A stretch of DNA of 64,000 nucleotides from Candidatus Mailhella excrementigallinarum (lineage in GTDB: Bacteria; Desulfobacterota; Desulfovibrionia; Desulfovibrionales; Desulfovibrionaceae): contig CALUUZ010000010.1 of NCBI GenBank assembly GCA_944324075.1, forward strand, positions 54,995-118,994, read 5' to 3'. The notes under the pieces are model-generated. The model was not told where the DNA came from, ran no database searches, and was given only the letters and a program-made list of their open reading frames with translations. The position numbers were made by a program, and so were the translations under genes. Shown piece after piece: positions 26,274-35,588 of this stretch; position 1 is the first letter of the stretch; each line of letters opens with the position of its first letter.

Positions 26274-26490
26274 GACGTCCCCCTTTCCGTATGGATGACG
26301 GCTGTGAAAATTTTCTTATCCATACCCAAAAATCAGCCGCCGGACAAGCGTTCTCCAATATGCCCGTAGCCACCGCACGCAGCACTCGCAGGAAGCATCT
26401 TCGACCGACATGCCAGAGTCTGGAACTCCAGAATCATCCCCTCCCGCAAATGCCTGGAAGCCATGCTTCCTCAATGGGCTGAATCCGTTA

Positions 26491-26524
26491 AACAAAAACG
26501 CCGATCAGGGAACCCCTGATCGGC
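26491..26524 (-). terminator. Terminator of the formate dehydrogenase operon
   Basis: On the minus strand, GCCGATCAGGG and CCCTGATCGGC form an 11-bp perfect stem followed by GTTTTTGTTT. It lies 26 bases after the cytochrome stop codon. The stretch 26274-26490 shows no gene. Confidence 0.9.
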
Positions 26525-26549
26525 ATCATGACATTTTCATCCGTACGAA

Positions 26550-26975
26550 TTACTTTTCGACAAGCGCGGCACGTGCCTGAGGACTCATATGACAGGGACG
26601 GCACCCTTTGAACTGGGGATGGGAAGCCGCCTCTTTCTTGTGGCATCCATAACAGGAACGGTCGGCATTCTTGTCATGATAGGCCATGAAGAGACTCATG
26701 GTGTCGCGTTCACGCGCACCAGGAGTCGCGTGACATTCCTCATTGGTACAGGGAACAAAGAGATCACCGTCCGATGTCTCCATGTGATGGCAGAGCTTGC
26801 AGTTAATACCCTTATGCGAGGAATGATTGAAGGTGACGGCCATACGCGGCGAAGTTCCGTCATTCATTTCAATGGGATTCTTCAACACATCCGCGACTTT
26901 TCTGCCTTCTCTCGCCATGGCTGAGCCGGAGGCCAGAAGAGCGATGACAAAAAGACCTGCAACAACATATCTCAT
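26550..26975 (-). CDS. Class III tetraheme cytochrome c3 (formate dehydrogenase partner)
   Basis: A 141-residue periplasmic multiheme cytochrome. Residues 1-21 are a signal peptide ending SGSAMA. Four heme sites are seen: CKLCH, CTNEECH (the C-x4-CH spacing typical of cytochrome c3), CYGCH and CRPCH, with additional histidines HSSH upstream and AYH as probable distal ligands. It is the last gene of the formate dehydrogenase operon, so it probably takes electrons from the FdnGH enzyme and passes them to the periplasmic cytochrome pool. AAGGAGGATGTTC precedes ATG 26975; the ATG 6 bases upstream is too close to the ribosome site. Confidence 0.92.
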   Translation of the reverse strand: MRYVVAGLFVIALLASGSAMAREGRKVADVLKNPIEMNDGTSPRMAVTFNHSSHKGINCKLCHHMETSDGDLFVPCTNEECHATPGARERDTMSLFMAYHDKNADRSCYGCHKKEAASHPQFKGCRPCHMSPQARAALVEK

Positions 26976-26986
26976 GAACATCCTCC

Positions 26987-27940
26987 TTAAAACATATTCC
27001 AAAAAGACGGTTTGAGAGGACGCAGCTTCCTGTGTGAGGCAACCATATCCAGATGCATCATGCCCATCGCCATGGCATCCATATGGGGAATGCCCTCGCG
27101 TTCACGCAGATCCACCGTGGGGCAATAGGATTTGCACTGCGTACACCAGTCCAGCCGCTCTCCCCTGGCCCCCGAACTCTCGCGCAGAATTTCCATCACG
27201 CCGTCCCCCTCCTTTCCGCAGGAAGGACAGACACCGCGCCGGAACTTCCAGTTGGAGCCGCACAGGGAACAATGCAGATGCTTCTTTCCTCCCCCGCCCG
27301 AGAGATACGCATTTTTTTCATCAAGAGACGGCCTGTCCAGCCAGGCAATGGACGGAAACGTCCCGCAAACGGGACAATACCCCTCACGCCACACGCCTTC
27401 CTCTTCCCATGGGAAATCTTCCTCTTCCGATACGCCTTGCCAGACCAGGGCCCGCAACACGGGAGATACCACAAAGTCCGCAGCAAAAGCCAGAACTTCA
27501 GGAGGGATACCGCTCCTGTCAGCTATTCCGGCGAAAGCTTCCGTCGATCCGTTCAGCATGGCTTCCGCCAGGTTTTCACGAGCGTCAGCCTTTCCTTCTT
27601 CCACTGATCGAAGAAAAAACTCCTCCAGCGCCGCCGCATGGGGAGCCACCACCTGCTGAGCGAACAGCAGAGGAAGCATAATTTCCGCCGCATGGCGCAT
27701 GGCCGGAGCCAGACCGGTGACAGGCATATCCGCCATCAGGGGTACGCCGCTGACTGCGCGTTCGCGCTGGAATGCCGGAAGATGGAATCCTGTAGTCCGT
27801 ATCTCCTCTGCCAGTCTGGAAACCAGACCATCACGAGCTTCAAGCAGCGGCTCAAAGGTTCGCAAAACAGGCTCAAGGACAGGACGGCGGGCAATGACAT
27901 CCGCCATTGTCCGGGCAGCACTTTGACAGGATGACCCCAT
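26987..27940 (-). CDS. fdhE: Formate dehydrogenase accessory protein FdhE
   Basis: A 317-residue cytoplasmic protein required to mature periplasmic formate dehydrogenase. The family's zinc/iron-binding cysteine pairs are visible in the C-terminal half: CPVCGTFPSIAWL, CSLCGSNWKFRR, CPSCGKEG and CTQCKSYCPTVDL. The N-terminal half is helical and less conserved. GAGGAGCAATTT precedes ATG 27940. It lies between fdnH (78 bases) and the cytochrome gene (11 bases). Confidence 0.9.
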   Translation of the reverse strand: MGSSCQSAARTMADVIARRPVLEPVLRTFEPLLEARDGLVSRLAEEIRTTGFHLPAFQRERAVSGVPLMADMPVTGLAPAMRHAAEIMLPLLFAQQVVAPHAAALEEFFLRSVEEGKADARENLAEAMLNGSTEAFAGIADRSGIPPEVLAFAADFVVSPVLRALVWQGVSEEEDFPWEEEGVWREGYCPVCGTFPSIAWLDRPSLDEKNAYLSGGGGKKHLHCSLCGSNWKFRRGVCPSCGKEGDGVMEILRESSGARGERLDWCTQCKSYCPTVDLREREGIPHMDAMAMGMMHLDMVASHRKLRPLKPSFWNMF

Positions 27941-28018
27941 AAATTGCTCCTCAAACGCGGAGAACATGCTTCATCAGACAGGCAGGGCGCGGGCGAAGGG
28001 GCCCGCGCCCGAAACAGC

Positions 28019-28678
28019 CTACATGAAAGAAGCGTACTCGTAGTAATATTCTTTTCCTTCCGCAAGCAGATACACCACGCTTACGTCTTCCGCATCCGCA
28101 AGGTACGCCTTGGGATACTGCTGTCTGACCTGTTCAAGACGTTTTCTCGCCGTCTCCAGCACCTCTTCACGCTCCCCGAAGACCATGGCCCCTGTGGGAC
28201 AGGTTTTCACGCATACAGGAGGCAGACCTGCTGAAACCCGGTCAACGCACATATCACATTTTACCAGATGTCTTGTTTCCTCATTATAGCGAGGAATATT
28301 ATACGGACACGCGTCGGTCACGGCCCGCACATCTTCGGGAGAGAGTTCCGCTGTCTTTTCCGTGAACAGCACTATACCGGTTTCCGGCTCCCGCACAATG
28401 GCGCCGGGAACAGCCATATCCGCCACATCCTTGCAGATGGGCGTCAGACAGTGACGGCACTGATCCGGAAAAAAATTCCAGACAACATTGCCCCGGGCAT
28501 CCAGATGTTCATGAAAACGGACAATCTTAAGATTCCTGGGGTTCAGATCGGGAGGATTCTGATGCGAGCCGCGCTGTTTGGTGCTGTTGGCGGGCAAATC
28601 ATGCCATTCCTTACAGGCTACCTGGCAGCCGCGACATGCCGTGCATCGCGTAGTATCAATCAAAAATGCCTTCGGCAT
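28019..28678 (-). CDS. fdnH: Formate dehydrogenase iron-sulfur (beta) subunit
   Basis: A 219-residue ferredoxin-like subunit with cysteine clusters for four [4Fe-4S] centres: CTACRGCQVACKEW (about residues 12-25), CRHCLTPICKDVA (about 74-86), DACPYNIPRYNEETRHLVKC with DMC, and CVKTCPTGAM. It carries electrons from the catalytic subunit to the cytochrome. There is no C-terminal membrane helix, unlike E. coli FdnH, which fits a soluble periplasmic enzyme that uses cytochrome c3. It has no signal peptide and is probably exported with FdnG by the Tat system. GGAG precedes ATG 28678. Confidence 0.93.
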   Translation of the reverse strand: MPKAFLIDTTRCTACRGCQVACKEWHDLPANSTKQRGSHQNPPDLNPRNLKIVRFHEHLDARGNVVWNFFPDQCRHCLTPICKDVADMAVPGAIVREPETGIVLFTEKTAELSPEDVRAVTDACPYNIPRYNEETRHLVKCDMCVDRVSAGLPPVCVKTCPTGAMVFGEREEVLETARKRLEQVRQQYPKAYLADAEDVSVVYLLAEGKEYYYEYASFM

Positions 28679-28725
28679 TGCAATGCTCCTTGACGGGCGC
28701 GCCCTGCGGAGCGCGCCCATTGGGG

Positions 28726-31700
28726 TTAGGCTATTTCGGTCAGCTTGTCTGCCCTGGTGATATTCACGCAGCAGGCCTTCAATTCAGGAATGGAGGTGTT
28801 CGGATCACAGGCCGTAACCGTCAGACGATTGGTAGAGTCGCCGCAATCCGGCGTGGTCCAGCCGTAGGCAAAAGGCATGCCCACGAGATGGATGGTTCGG
28901 CCCATGACCGTGAACGGACGGATACGCACGGTGACCATTGCGATGGCTTCCACCCTGCCGCGTATACTTTCAATAATGACCCCGTCGCCGTTCCTGATCC
29001 CCTTTTCCTTTGCCAGTTCGTGGCTCAGCTCAATGTAAAGCTGCGGCTCAGTTTCCAGCAGATTGGGCACATTGCGGGTTTCCCCTCCGCCGCACCAGTG
29101 TTCCGTCATACTGTACGTTGTCAGTACAATGGGGAAGCGCTCATCCGCGGCTTCGGCGATCTTGTCCATATCCGAAGTGAAGAACTTGAATACGGGGCTG
29201 CTGTTCTGACGGGAGAAAGGATGCTTCGCCACAGGCGTTTCCGCAGGCTCATAATGTTCGGGCAACGGACCGTCCTTGAGTCCCGGCCCGTACAGCTGGG
29301 CATAACCATCCTTGGTCATGATAAACGCCAGCTTGCCGTTTTTGGTATCGGCCTGGGGCGGCCACGGCCCATCCGGCACATCCCCCACCCATTTCACGCC
29401 ATCCCATTCAATGACAGCCTTTTGCGGGTTGTAGGGCTTGCCTTTCAAATCCACGGATGCGCGGTTATACAGAATGCGGCGATTCACCGGCCAGCACCAT
29501 GACCAATTGGGATACAGGCCAATTGCAGCCTGCATGGGCGTCTGCGAAGGATCACGCCGCTTGGATTTGTTGCCGTCTTCTTCCGTATAACTGCCCGTAT
29601 ACAGCCAGTTCAAAGAAGATGTAGTGCCGTCGGCCTGAAGATTGCCGAAGGCAGGGACAAGCTGACCGCGTTTATACAACTTGTCTCCGACCTGAGTATC
29701 GGCCCAGAAGAAACCGTTAATGCGACGAGCCCATTCCTCGGCATCAAAGGTTTCCGGCCAGTTCATTTTCAGCAGGGGTTCGGGCAGTGTGCCGCCCTCG
29801 TTCCTGTACATATCACGCAGCCTGTTGATCAGGGGCACAAAAATGTCAGCAAAGCTGCGGGCTTCCCCACCCGGTTCAACGGCCTTGTCAAACCACAGCA
29901 GCCAGCGGCCGCTGTTGCTGATGGTTCCGGCCTTTTCCACCCGATGGGCGGACGGCAGTAAAAAAACTTCCGTTTTCCTGGTTTTGGGATCGACACCGGG
30001 ACGACGCCAGTTATCCGTGGTTTCAGAATTATGCAGCTCGGCACAGACCATCCAGTCGAGATTATCCAGAGCGAGACGCATCTTGTTGGTATTGGGGAAA
30101 CTGTTCATGGGGTTCACACCGAAAATGAAGCCTCCCTTCATCTGGCCGTGATACACCTTATCCATGATCTGCATGTAGGAATAATCTTCCCCGTCTTCTC
30201 CCTTGGGCAACAGACCATAACAGAAATCGTTCTCCGGTGTGGCCTCGTCACCAAACCAGCCCTTGAGCAGACTGGCAAAGTACTTGGGGCGGTTGCTCCA
30301 CCAGTTGACGCTGTTCTTCAGCGCCGTTACAGGCGTGTTATCCTTGTTGAAATCCGCCAAAGTCTGCCACTTTGCCCTCGGCAGGGCAATGTAGCCGGGC
30401 AGATTGTCATACAGGAGAGCATGGTCAGTAGACCCCTGCACATTCGGCTCACCGCGCAGAGCGTTGATACCGCCCCCCGCCACGCCGATATTTCCGAGCA
30501 GAAGCTGAATCAGCGCGGAAGCGCGGATATTCTGCGCGCCTACAGTATGCTGAGTCCAACCAAGAGCATAGAGAATGGTTCCCGCTTTGTCCGGTTTTCC
30601 GGTGGCGCAGAACACCTTGTATACCTTGAGCAGATTCTCTTCCGAAACTCCGGTGGTGTCCGACACATTTTTCAGAGTATAACGGGCATAGTGCTTTTTC
30701 AGCAGATTGAATACACAACGCTCATGCGAAAGAGTCATATCCCGCACAGGAGCGCCGTCCGCACTTGTTTCAAAAGCCCATACGCTTCTGTCGTAACTGC
30801 GGGTTTCAGGATTATAGCCGCTGAAAAGACCGTCATTGAAGGAATAACCCTTTCCTACCAGGAAAGAGGCATTCGTATAATTAAGAAGATATTCCTTAAA
30901 ATAACTCTCCGTTTCAAAGATATAGTTAATCATCCCCCCAAGAAAGGCGATATCTGTGCCGGAACGAAGCGGCACATGAAAATCGCTGCGGGCCGAAGTT
31001 CGAGAGAACTTGGGGTCGACATGCATGATGACCGCCCCATTGTCCTTGGCCTTCATGATCCATTTGAAGCATACAGGGTGATGTTCTGCAGCATTACTGC
31101 CCATAATAAGCACTGCATCGGCATTCTTGATGTCGATCCAGTGATTCGTCATAGCACCGCGTCCGAACGACTCTGCCAGAGCCGCAACAGTGGGGCTGTG
31201 TCAGGTACGTGCCTGGTGGTCCATATAGACAACCCCCAGGCCACGCATGGCTTGATGAATTACAGCACATTCCTCATTGGAGGCATGCGATGTTCCCATC
31301 ATGAAAATGCTTTCAAATCGATTAACAGTTTTACCGGCCGCGTTCTGCAGAATGATGTCTCTGTCACGCGCTTCCTTTACGCGGCGGGCAATCTGATTCA
31401 ACGTCCAGTCCCAATCCTTCTCTTCCCATTTATCGCTGTACGGAGCCCGATACATGGGCTTCAACAGACGATGCTGGCTGGTATACATGGTAAAAAGCGC
31501 CGCGCCCTTCGCGCAGAGAGCCCCCTCGTTGACGGGAAAATCAGGATCACCCTCTGTTGCAACAAGCTTTCCGTCACGCACATAGGCGATAACCTGACAG
31601 CAAACCGCACAGAAGGGGCATATGGTGGTAACCTCTTTTGCGCCCTCAATCTTGAGCGATCCGGCATATGCCCTGGCAGCTTCAAGATTGAACCCCATCT

Positions 31701-31767
31701 GCCCGAGTGTGAGGCATACTGCGCTCGCTCCGGCAAATTTCAAAAAACTCCGCCGAGTACACTTCAT
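28726..31767 (-). CDS. fdnG: Formate dehydrogenase catalytic (alpha) subunit, selenocysteine-containing
   Basis: A 1013-residue Mo/W-bis-MGD formate dehydrogenase, counting one selenocysteine. The Tat signal RRSFLK is at residues 5-10. A [4Fe-4S] site follows (C50, C53, C57, C85 region: CPFCAVCC and GALCAKG). The in-frame TGA at 31201-31203 (codon 189) sits in HQART-U-HSPTVA, exactly where the active-site Sec or Cys of the family lies before FGRGAMTNHW. The frame then continues for more than 800 codons with MGSNAAEHHPVCFKW and a C-terminal MGD-binding domain. GGGAGAGG precedes ATG, and a good promoter lies 44 bases upstream. It heads the operon fdnG-fdnH-fdhE-cytochrome c3. Reading it as two genes would be wrong. 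Confidence 0.95.
31168..31184 (-). promoter_or_regulatory. Candidate SECIS hairpin of fdnG
   Basis: Downstream of the TGA on the minus strand, CGGCTCT-GGC-AGAGTCG forms a 7-bp stem (one G-T pair) with a 3-base loop, 16 bases after the codon. Bacterial SECIS elements for SelB lie at this position and size. The loop differs from the E. coli fdhF element. Confidence 0.5.
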
Positions 31768-31810
31768 GATACCTCTCCCCCTTGGGATAGTTTAAATGCT
31801 CTTTGTCATC

Positions 31811-31840
31811 ATCATAGTTCTGTCTATCGCGGCTTGTCAA
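31811..31840 (-). promoter_or_regulatory. Sigma-70 promoter of the formate dehydrogenase operon
   Basis: Minus strand TTGACA (31840-31835), 18-base spacer, TATGAT (31816-31811), 44 bases before the fdnG start. Both boxes are near consensus. The remainder of 31841-32323 has no gene; it holds the repeat B3 fragment. Confidence 0.78.
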
Positions 31841-32159
31841 TGCAATCAGCGAAAAAAGCACTGTACTTGCGCGGGGATATGTACCTTTTATCACATGGCA
31901 ACGGATACAATCCTTTCTTTTTCCGTCTATTTTTGCCTTTCCCCGAAAAATTTCCACTTCATCTGCATAAAAACAAAAATGAGGGGATAGGGTGTGCCCA
32001 CGTGCGCAAGCATGTCGGCCTTCTGTCCGGGGCATCAGGAATTTTTGCATAATGCCCCCCCACCCGCTTGGCAGATGGTCTGGCGTTTCGGTCGCAACTG
32101 CCCTCAACACCCAAAGAAATTAATAATCGCTCTATTTAAACTTAAACCTTCGGTTGACA

Positions 32160-32260
32160 CTCTCCCCGGGAGACACGCTGTCTGTGCGGAAAGAGCGGCA
32201 ACATGTATCCACGGCTGGCTCGCCTGCGCCTTCGGCGGTCAAGGTTAGCCTCAACTCCAC
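32160..32260 (+). repeat. Dispersed repeat family B, fragment B3
   Basis: Contains tatccacggctggctcgcc followed by tgcgccttcggcggtca, shared with copy B1 (about 2560-2590) and, for the cggcggtcaagg part, with B2 (about 34222-34240). Followed by a short inverted GC block up to about 32295. Confidence 0.5.
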
Positions 32261-32323
32261 GCTTAAATTGAGACGGCCACCTTCCGGCGGCCATGAACAG
32301 CTGGCAGACATCATCCGGGAATA

Positions 32324-32695
32324 TCATGCCTCAGCCTGGAGCTGATTACGGATTTCATCCCTGAACAGTTCCAGATCATTGGGTTCCCCATCCCGGTATT
32401 CATCAGGAAAGAGCAGGGCACTCATGTAGAATACAGAATCCAGAGCAAGGGCATTTTCCGCGCTGGCGGTGAACCGCGCCAGGCGCAGGCGCGCCTTTTC
32501 CCTCATTCTTTCAGGCAGAGCAACGATATGCGGCTCCCCTTCCCTCGCCATTCCCGCAAGCAACATCGCCTTTTCATGCATCACGTCGCGAAAAGCCTCC
32601 ACATCACCTGCTACGCGCCTCGCTCCTCCTTCCGCTTCCAGCGAAGCTATACCTGAGCAACAGCCATCCAGCCATCTGACAAAATCATTTTCCAT
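32324..32695 (-). CDS. Hypothetical protein
   Basis: Not recognised. A 123-residue, mostly helical, acidic cytoplasmic protein starting MENDFVRWLDGCC, with the stretches ARRVAGDVEAFRDVMHEKA and PERMREKARLRLARFT. No membrane segment, signal or metal motif beyond the CC pair. GAGGTGAATTTT precedes ATG 32695. It is divergent from msrBA and on the same strand as fdnG, which starts 557 bases further on behind its own promoter, so operon membership is unlikely. Confidence 0.65.
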   Translation of the reverse strand: MENDFVRWLDGCCSGIASLEAEGGARRVAGDVEAFRDVMHEKAMLLAGMAREGEPHIVALPERMREKARLRLARFTASAENALALDSVFYMSALLFPDEYRDGEPNDLELFRDEIRNQLQAEA

Positions 32696-32833
32696 AAAAT
32701 TCACCTCACATATGTATGCTGTCCATATCATAAACCCGCCAGGCGAGGAAACGCCAACACCCCATCAAAATCATGCCGACATATCTTGTCTTGCCTCTTT
32801 CGCGACTTACCATAAAAAAACAAGGAACAAAAC

Positions 32834-33955
32834 ATGTCAGTTCAGCCCAAGCGATATATGAAATTCCTCCTTGCCTGCGTTTTGTTCTTCCTGCTTACCC
32901 CCTCCATGCCGAGAGCCTCAGCCGGAGAGGAAAACATTTCTGCCATCTCCAACCGGATAACCAGGGAGCAAGTCATGAGCATGCCCGGCAACCATGATGC
33001 CATTCACGTTTCTGATCACGTTTCCATGCCGCCGCTGACAACGGAAGAAGAGCGGATCATTCTCCATAAAGGAACGGAAATGCCGTTCTCCGGCCGATAC
33101 TGGAAAGAGACGGCCTCCGGCACCTATATTTGCCGTCGCTGCGGTGCGCCACTGTACAGATCCGATGACAAGTTCGACTCCGGCTGCGGCTGGCCCAGTT
33201 TTGATGACGAAATTCCCGGCGCAGTAAGGCGGCTGCCTGACGCAGACGGTCAGCGTACAGAAATCACCTGCGCAGCATGCGGGGCTCACCTCGGGCATGT
33301 TTTCGAGGGAGAGCATCTTACCCGGAAAAATACTCGTCACTGCGTCAACTCCCTTGCCCTGACGCTGATTAAGGAAGGTCAGAATACGTCTGACGCGAAA
33401 AAAAATGCAGATAACGGCGTAAAAACTCCGAACCTGCCGTGTTCCGGTGTGGCCTATTTTGCCGGGGGCTGTTTCTGGGGGGTGGAAGATGCCTTTTCAA
33501 AAACTGCTGGCGTGTGCGACGCCGTGTCTGGCTATGCCGGAGGCAGTACCGTCTCTCCCGACTACGAACAGGTATGTACGGGACGCACCGGCCACGCTGA
33601 AACCGTACGGGTAAGCTTTGATCCTGCCCGGACATCTTTTGAGGAACTGGCCCGCACTTTTTTTGAAATTCATGACCCCACCCAGGTGGACAGACAGGGG
33701 CCGGATATCGGAACACAATACCGTTCAGTCATTTTCTACACAGACAAGGCCCAGAAAGAAAGTGCCGAAAAACTGATCGCCCGGCTGCGCGAGCTGGGCT
33801 ACGATGTCGCCACGCAGCTCGTGCCTTTTACAAGCTTCTATCCGGCTGAGGACTATCATCAGGATTTTGCGGCTCGTACCGGGCGGGGAGCCTGTCATAT
33901 GCGTGTACCGCGTTTTGAACTGCCTGCACGGCCGACGCATGTGCTCCTGCCTTGA
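32834..33955 (+). CDS. msrBA: Exported methionine sulfoxide reductase MsrB-MsrA fusion
   Basis: A 373-residue bifunctional repair enzyme that reduces both epimers of methionine sulfoxide. Residues 1-31 include a basic start and a signal or anchor segment (FLLACVLFFLLTPSM), so it acts outside the cytoplasm. The MsrB domain comes first (about 65-185), with zinc pairs CRRCGAP and CAACGAH, GCGWPSF and catalytic-type RHCVNSLAL. After a linker, MsrA (about 208-360) has the catalytic GCFWGVEDAF, GYAGG, GHAETVRV and EDYHQDF. The order B-A is the less common fusion order. AAGGAA precedes ATG 32834. The electron donor may be a periplasmic thioredoxin-like protein. Confidence 0.93.
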   Translation: MSVQPKRYMKFLLACVLFFLLTPSMPRASAGEENISAISNRITREQVMSMPGNHDAIHVSDHVSMPPLTTEEERIILHKGTEMPFSGRYWKETASGTYICRRCGAPLYRSDDKFDSGCGWPSFDDEIPGAVRRLPDADGQRTEITCAACGAHLGHVFEGEHLTRKNTRHCVNSLALTLIKEGQNTSDAKKNADNGVKTPNLPCSGVAYFAGGCFWGVEDAFSKTAGVCDAVSGYAGGSTVSPDYEQVCTGRTGHAETVRVSFDPARTSFEELARTFFEIHDPTQVDRQGPDIGTQYRSVIFYTDKAQKESAEKLIARLRELGYDVATQLVPFTSFYPAEDYHQDFAARTGRGACHMRVPRFELPARPTHVLLP

Positions 33956-34039
33956 TTCAGACAAGATTTGAGACTGCACAAAGAACATTTCCTCTTTGAA
34001 GGCATCTGCGGTTTTATCTGCATCTCGACGGGTTCTTGC

Positions 34040-34265
34040 TGCCTCAGCGTACGCCAGTGAACAGATTCGGCTCTGTCATAGAACCGTGCTGACAGCGTTG
34101 CGCGGGCGTATCGCTTTACTCCGGCACAGGCGACAGTATTCATTGCCGCGAAGCAGCCCGTGTCCCAGGCCCCCGCGGGGCCGCCATTCGGTCGGCCTCC
34201 ATGGATCGCCACGCTCGCGCCTCCGGCAGTCAAGGATATGTTCAACACTATTTCCATGGCAGAGC
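34040..34265 (+). repeat. Dispersed repeat family B, copy B2
   Basis: Shares ordered blocks with B1: catagaaccgtg, gcgtat followed by ctccggcacaggcg, a tgccgcgaag region, cgctcgcgcctccggcagtca and tatgttcaacacta. The gene-free stretch 33956-34542 is made of this, an AGCGTTTTCGC-type partial family A end at about 34340-34398, and full copy A3. Confidence 0.55.
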
Positions 34266-34398
34266 CACAGATTTTTATTCTTGGAGCATTCTTCTTCAGA
34301 GCCGCAAGTCCACCGGCAGCGGAATCCGCTCGCCCTGCGAAAGCGTTTTCGCCTTGAAAGAAATGGCTCTCACCGGGCGAGCGGGAAAAGGACAGGGC

Positions 34399-34545
34399 CA
34401 GAGCATTTTCGTTTTGAAAATGCTCCCGGAGTCGAGCGGAGCGAGACTCCGCCGCGGCGCCGGAGCAGCCGCAGTTCACTTGCGGCGTATAGGGCCAGAA
34501 TATGGAGTCCTTGCCGGCAGATACTTTCAAGAGCAAAATGTTCTA
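34399..34545 (-). repeat. Dispersed repeat family A, copy A3
   Basis: Read on the minus strand it begins TAGAACATTTTGCTCTTGAA, passes GTATCTGCCGGCAAGGACTC, TATACGCCGCAAGTGAACTG and GGCGGAGTCTCGCTCCGCTC, and ends GGAGCATTTTCAAAACG then AAAATGCTCTGG. Long blocks match copy A2. It lacks the GGTTTCAC core. Its first three bases are the asparaginase stop codon. Confidence 0.78.
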
Positions 34546-35520
34546 ATGGGCGAACAGCCGGGCAATGGCCTTGGCATCCATTCCCCGGTGAATGCCAAGC
34601 ATCAGCAGCACCCGGCTGTGCTGCGGAGAAAGGTTATCGGCATAGACGGCCCCGGCGTCAGCCAGACTTCTCCCCCCGCCCTCATAGCCGTAGAGGGGAA
34701 ATACCCGTCCATTGGGAACCCTGCTGGCAATGACCACAACCACGCCGCATGCCACGACATCCCGAATGGCGTCGTACTGCGCGCGCGGCACATTACCGCA
34801 GCCGAGCGCGGACATGACTACGCCCCTGGCTCCGGCCTCCACAGCAGCCCGGATCAGGATGCCGTCCGCACCGGCATAGGAAGGCACAATATCAACGCGC
34901 GGCAGAGTATCCTCCCCCAAAGGCAGGAACTGTCTTCGCGCGGGACTGCGGTAAAATCGCACCGCATCCGGATCAACCTGTCCAAGAAATCCAAAATCCC
35001 CTGACTTGAAGGTAGCGACTTCCGATGTACTTGTCTTGGAAGCCTCACGGGCCGCATTGATCTGATCATTGAGACAGATGACCACTCCTTTTTCTCTGGC
35101 CTCGTTTGAAAGGCATATCCGCACGGCATTGAACAGGTTGCGCGGGCCGTCAAAGTCCGCTTCGGACGCATTGCGCTGCGCTCCCACCAGTACCACGGGC
35201 TTGGGGGAGTCTAGCGTCAGATCCAGAAACCACGCGCTCTCCTCCATGGTATCCGTGCCGTGGGATACGATGACGCCCGCTACCTCCTCCCGGGCCAGCT
35301 CCGCATTCACTGCACGCTGCAGCAGCACCCATTGTTCCGGCCCCATATATTCGGAGGGCATATTGAACAGATTGCGCACCTCCAGGCGCGCCAGCCCGGC
35401 AATATCAGGCCGCAGAGCCAGAAGTTCGTCTCCGTCGAATACGGGGCGCGGAGCATTGAGTTCAGGATCCACCTTCATGGCGATGGTACCGCCTGTAGCG
35501 ATAAGTACAACTGTACGCAC
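34543..35520 (-). CDS. ansA: L-asparaginase, type I/II family
   Basis: A 325-residue amidohydrolase that converts asparagine to aspartate and ammonia. The catalytic motifs are LIATGGTIAMK (first Thr, about residues 5-15) and VSHGTDTMEESAWFL (second Thr and Asp, about 85-99); the C-terminal half has the HGxGxxxG-like ALGCGNVPRA. There is no signal peptide, so it is probably cytoplasmic. GTG 35520 is chosen, with GGAG 6 bases upstream; the longer frame would add residues the family lacks. The stop TAG is part of repeat copy A3. Glutaminase side activity is possible. Confidence 0.85.
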   Translation of the reverse strand: MRTVVLIATGGTIAMKVDPELNAPRPVFDGDELLALRPDIAGLARLEVRNLFNMPSEYMGPEQWVLLQRAVNAELAREEVAGVIVSHGTDTMEESAWFLDLTLDSPKPVVLVGAQRNASEADFDGPRNLFNAVRICLSNEAREKGVVICLNDQINAAREASKTSTSEVATFKSGDFGFLGQVDPDAVRFYRSPARRQFLPLGEDTLPRVDIVPSYAGADGILIRAAVEAGARGVVMSALGCGNVPRAQYDAIRDVVACGVVVVIASRVPNGRVFPLYGYEGGGRSLADAGAVYADNLSPQHSRVLLMLGIHRGMDAKAIARLFAH

Positions 35521-35588
35521 AAAAACTCCGTGGCAACAGGGAAAATCCTGCCCTGTCAGACCTCTTGGCAATTGGAAAACAGGACCTG

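Noticed and set aside
28726..31767. Formate dehydrogenase as two separate genes (a short N-terminal protein and an 808-residue one)
   Set aside because: The interrupting TGA sits exactly at the active-site Sec/Cys position and the frame continues with conserved sequence on both sides, so it is one selenoprotein gene.
30031..32052. Long plus-strand frame opposite fdnG
   Set aside because: Antisense to the selenoprotein gene; no recognisable domain.
33895..34536. Minus-strand frame with a NISLTAGGASVA run
   Set aside because: Built from repeats A3 and B2; the same peptide arises from repeat B1.
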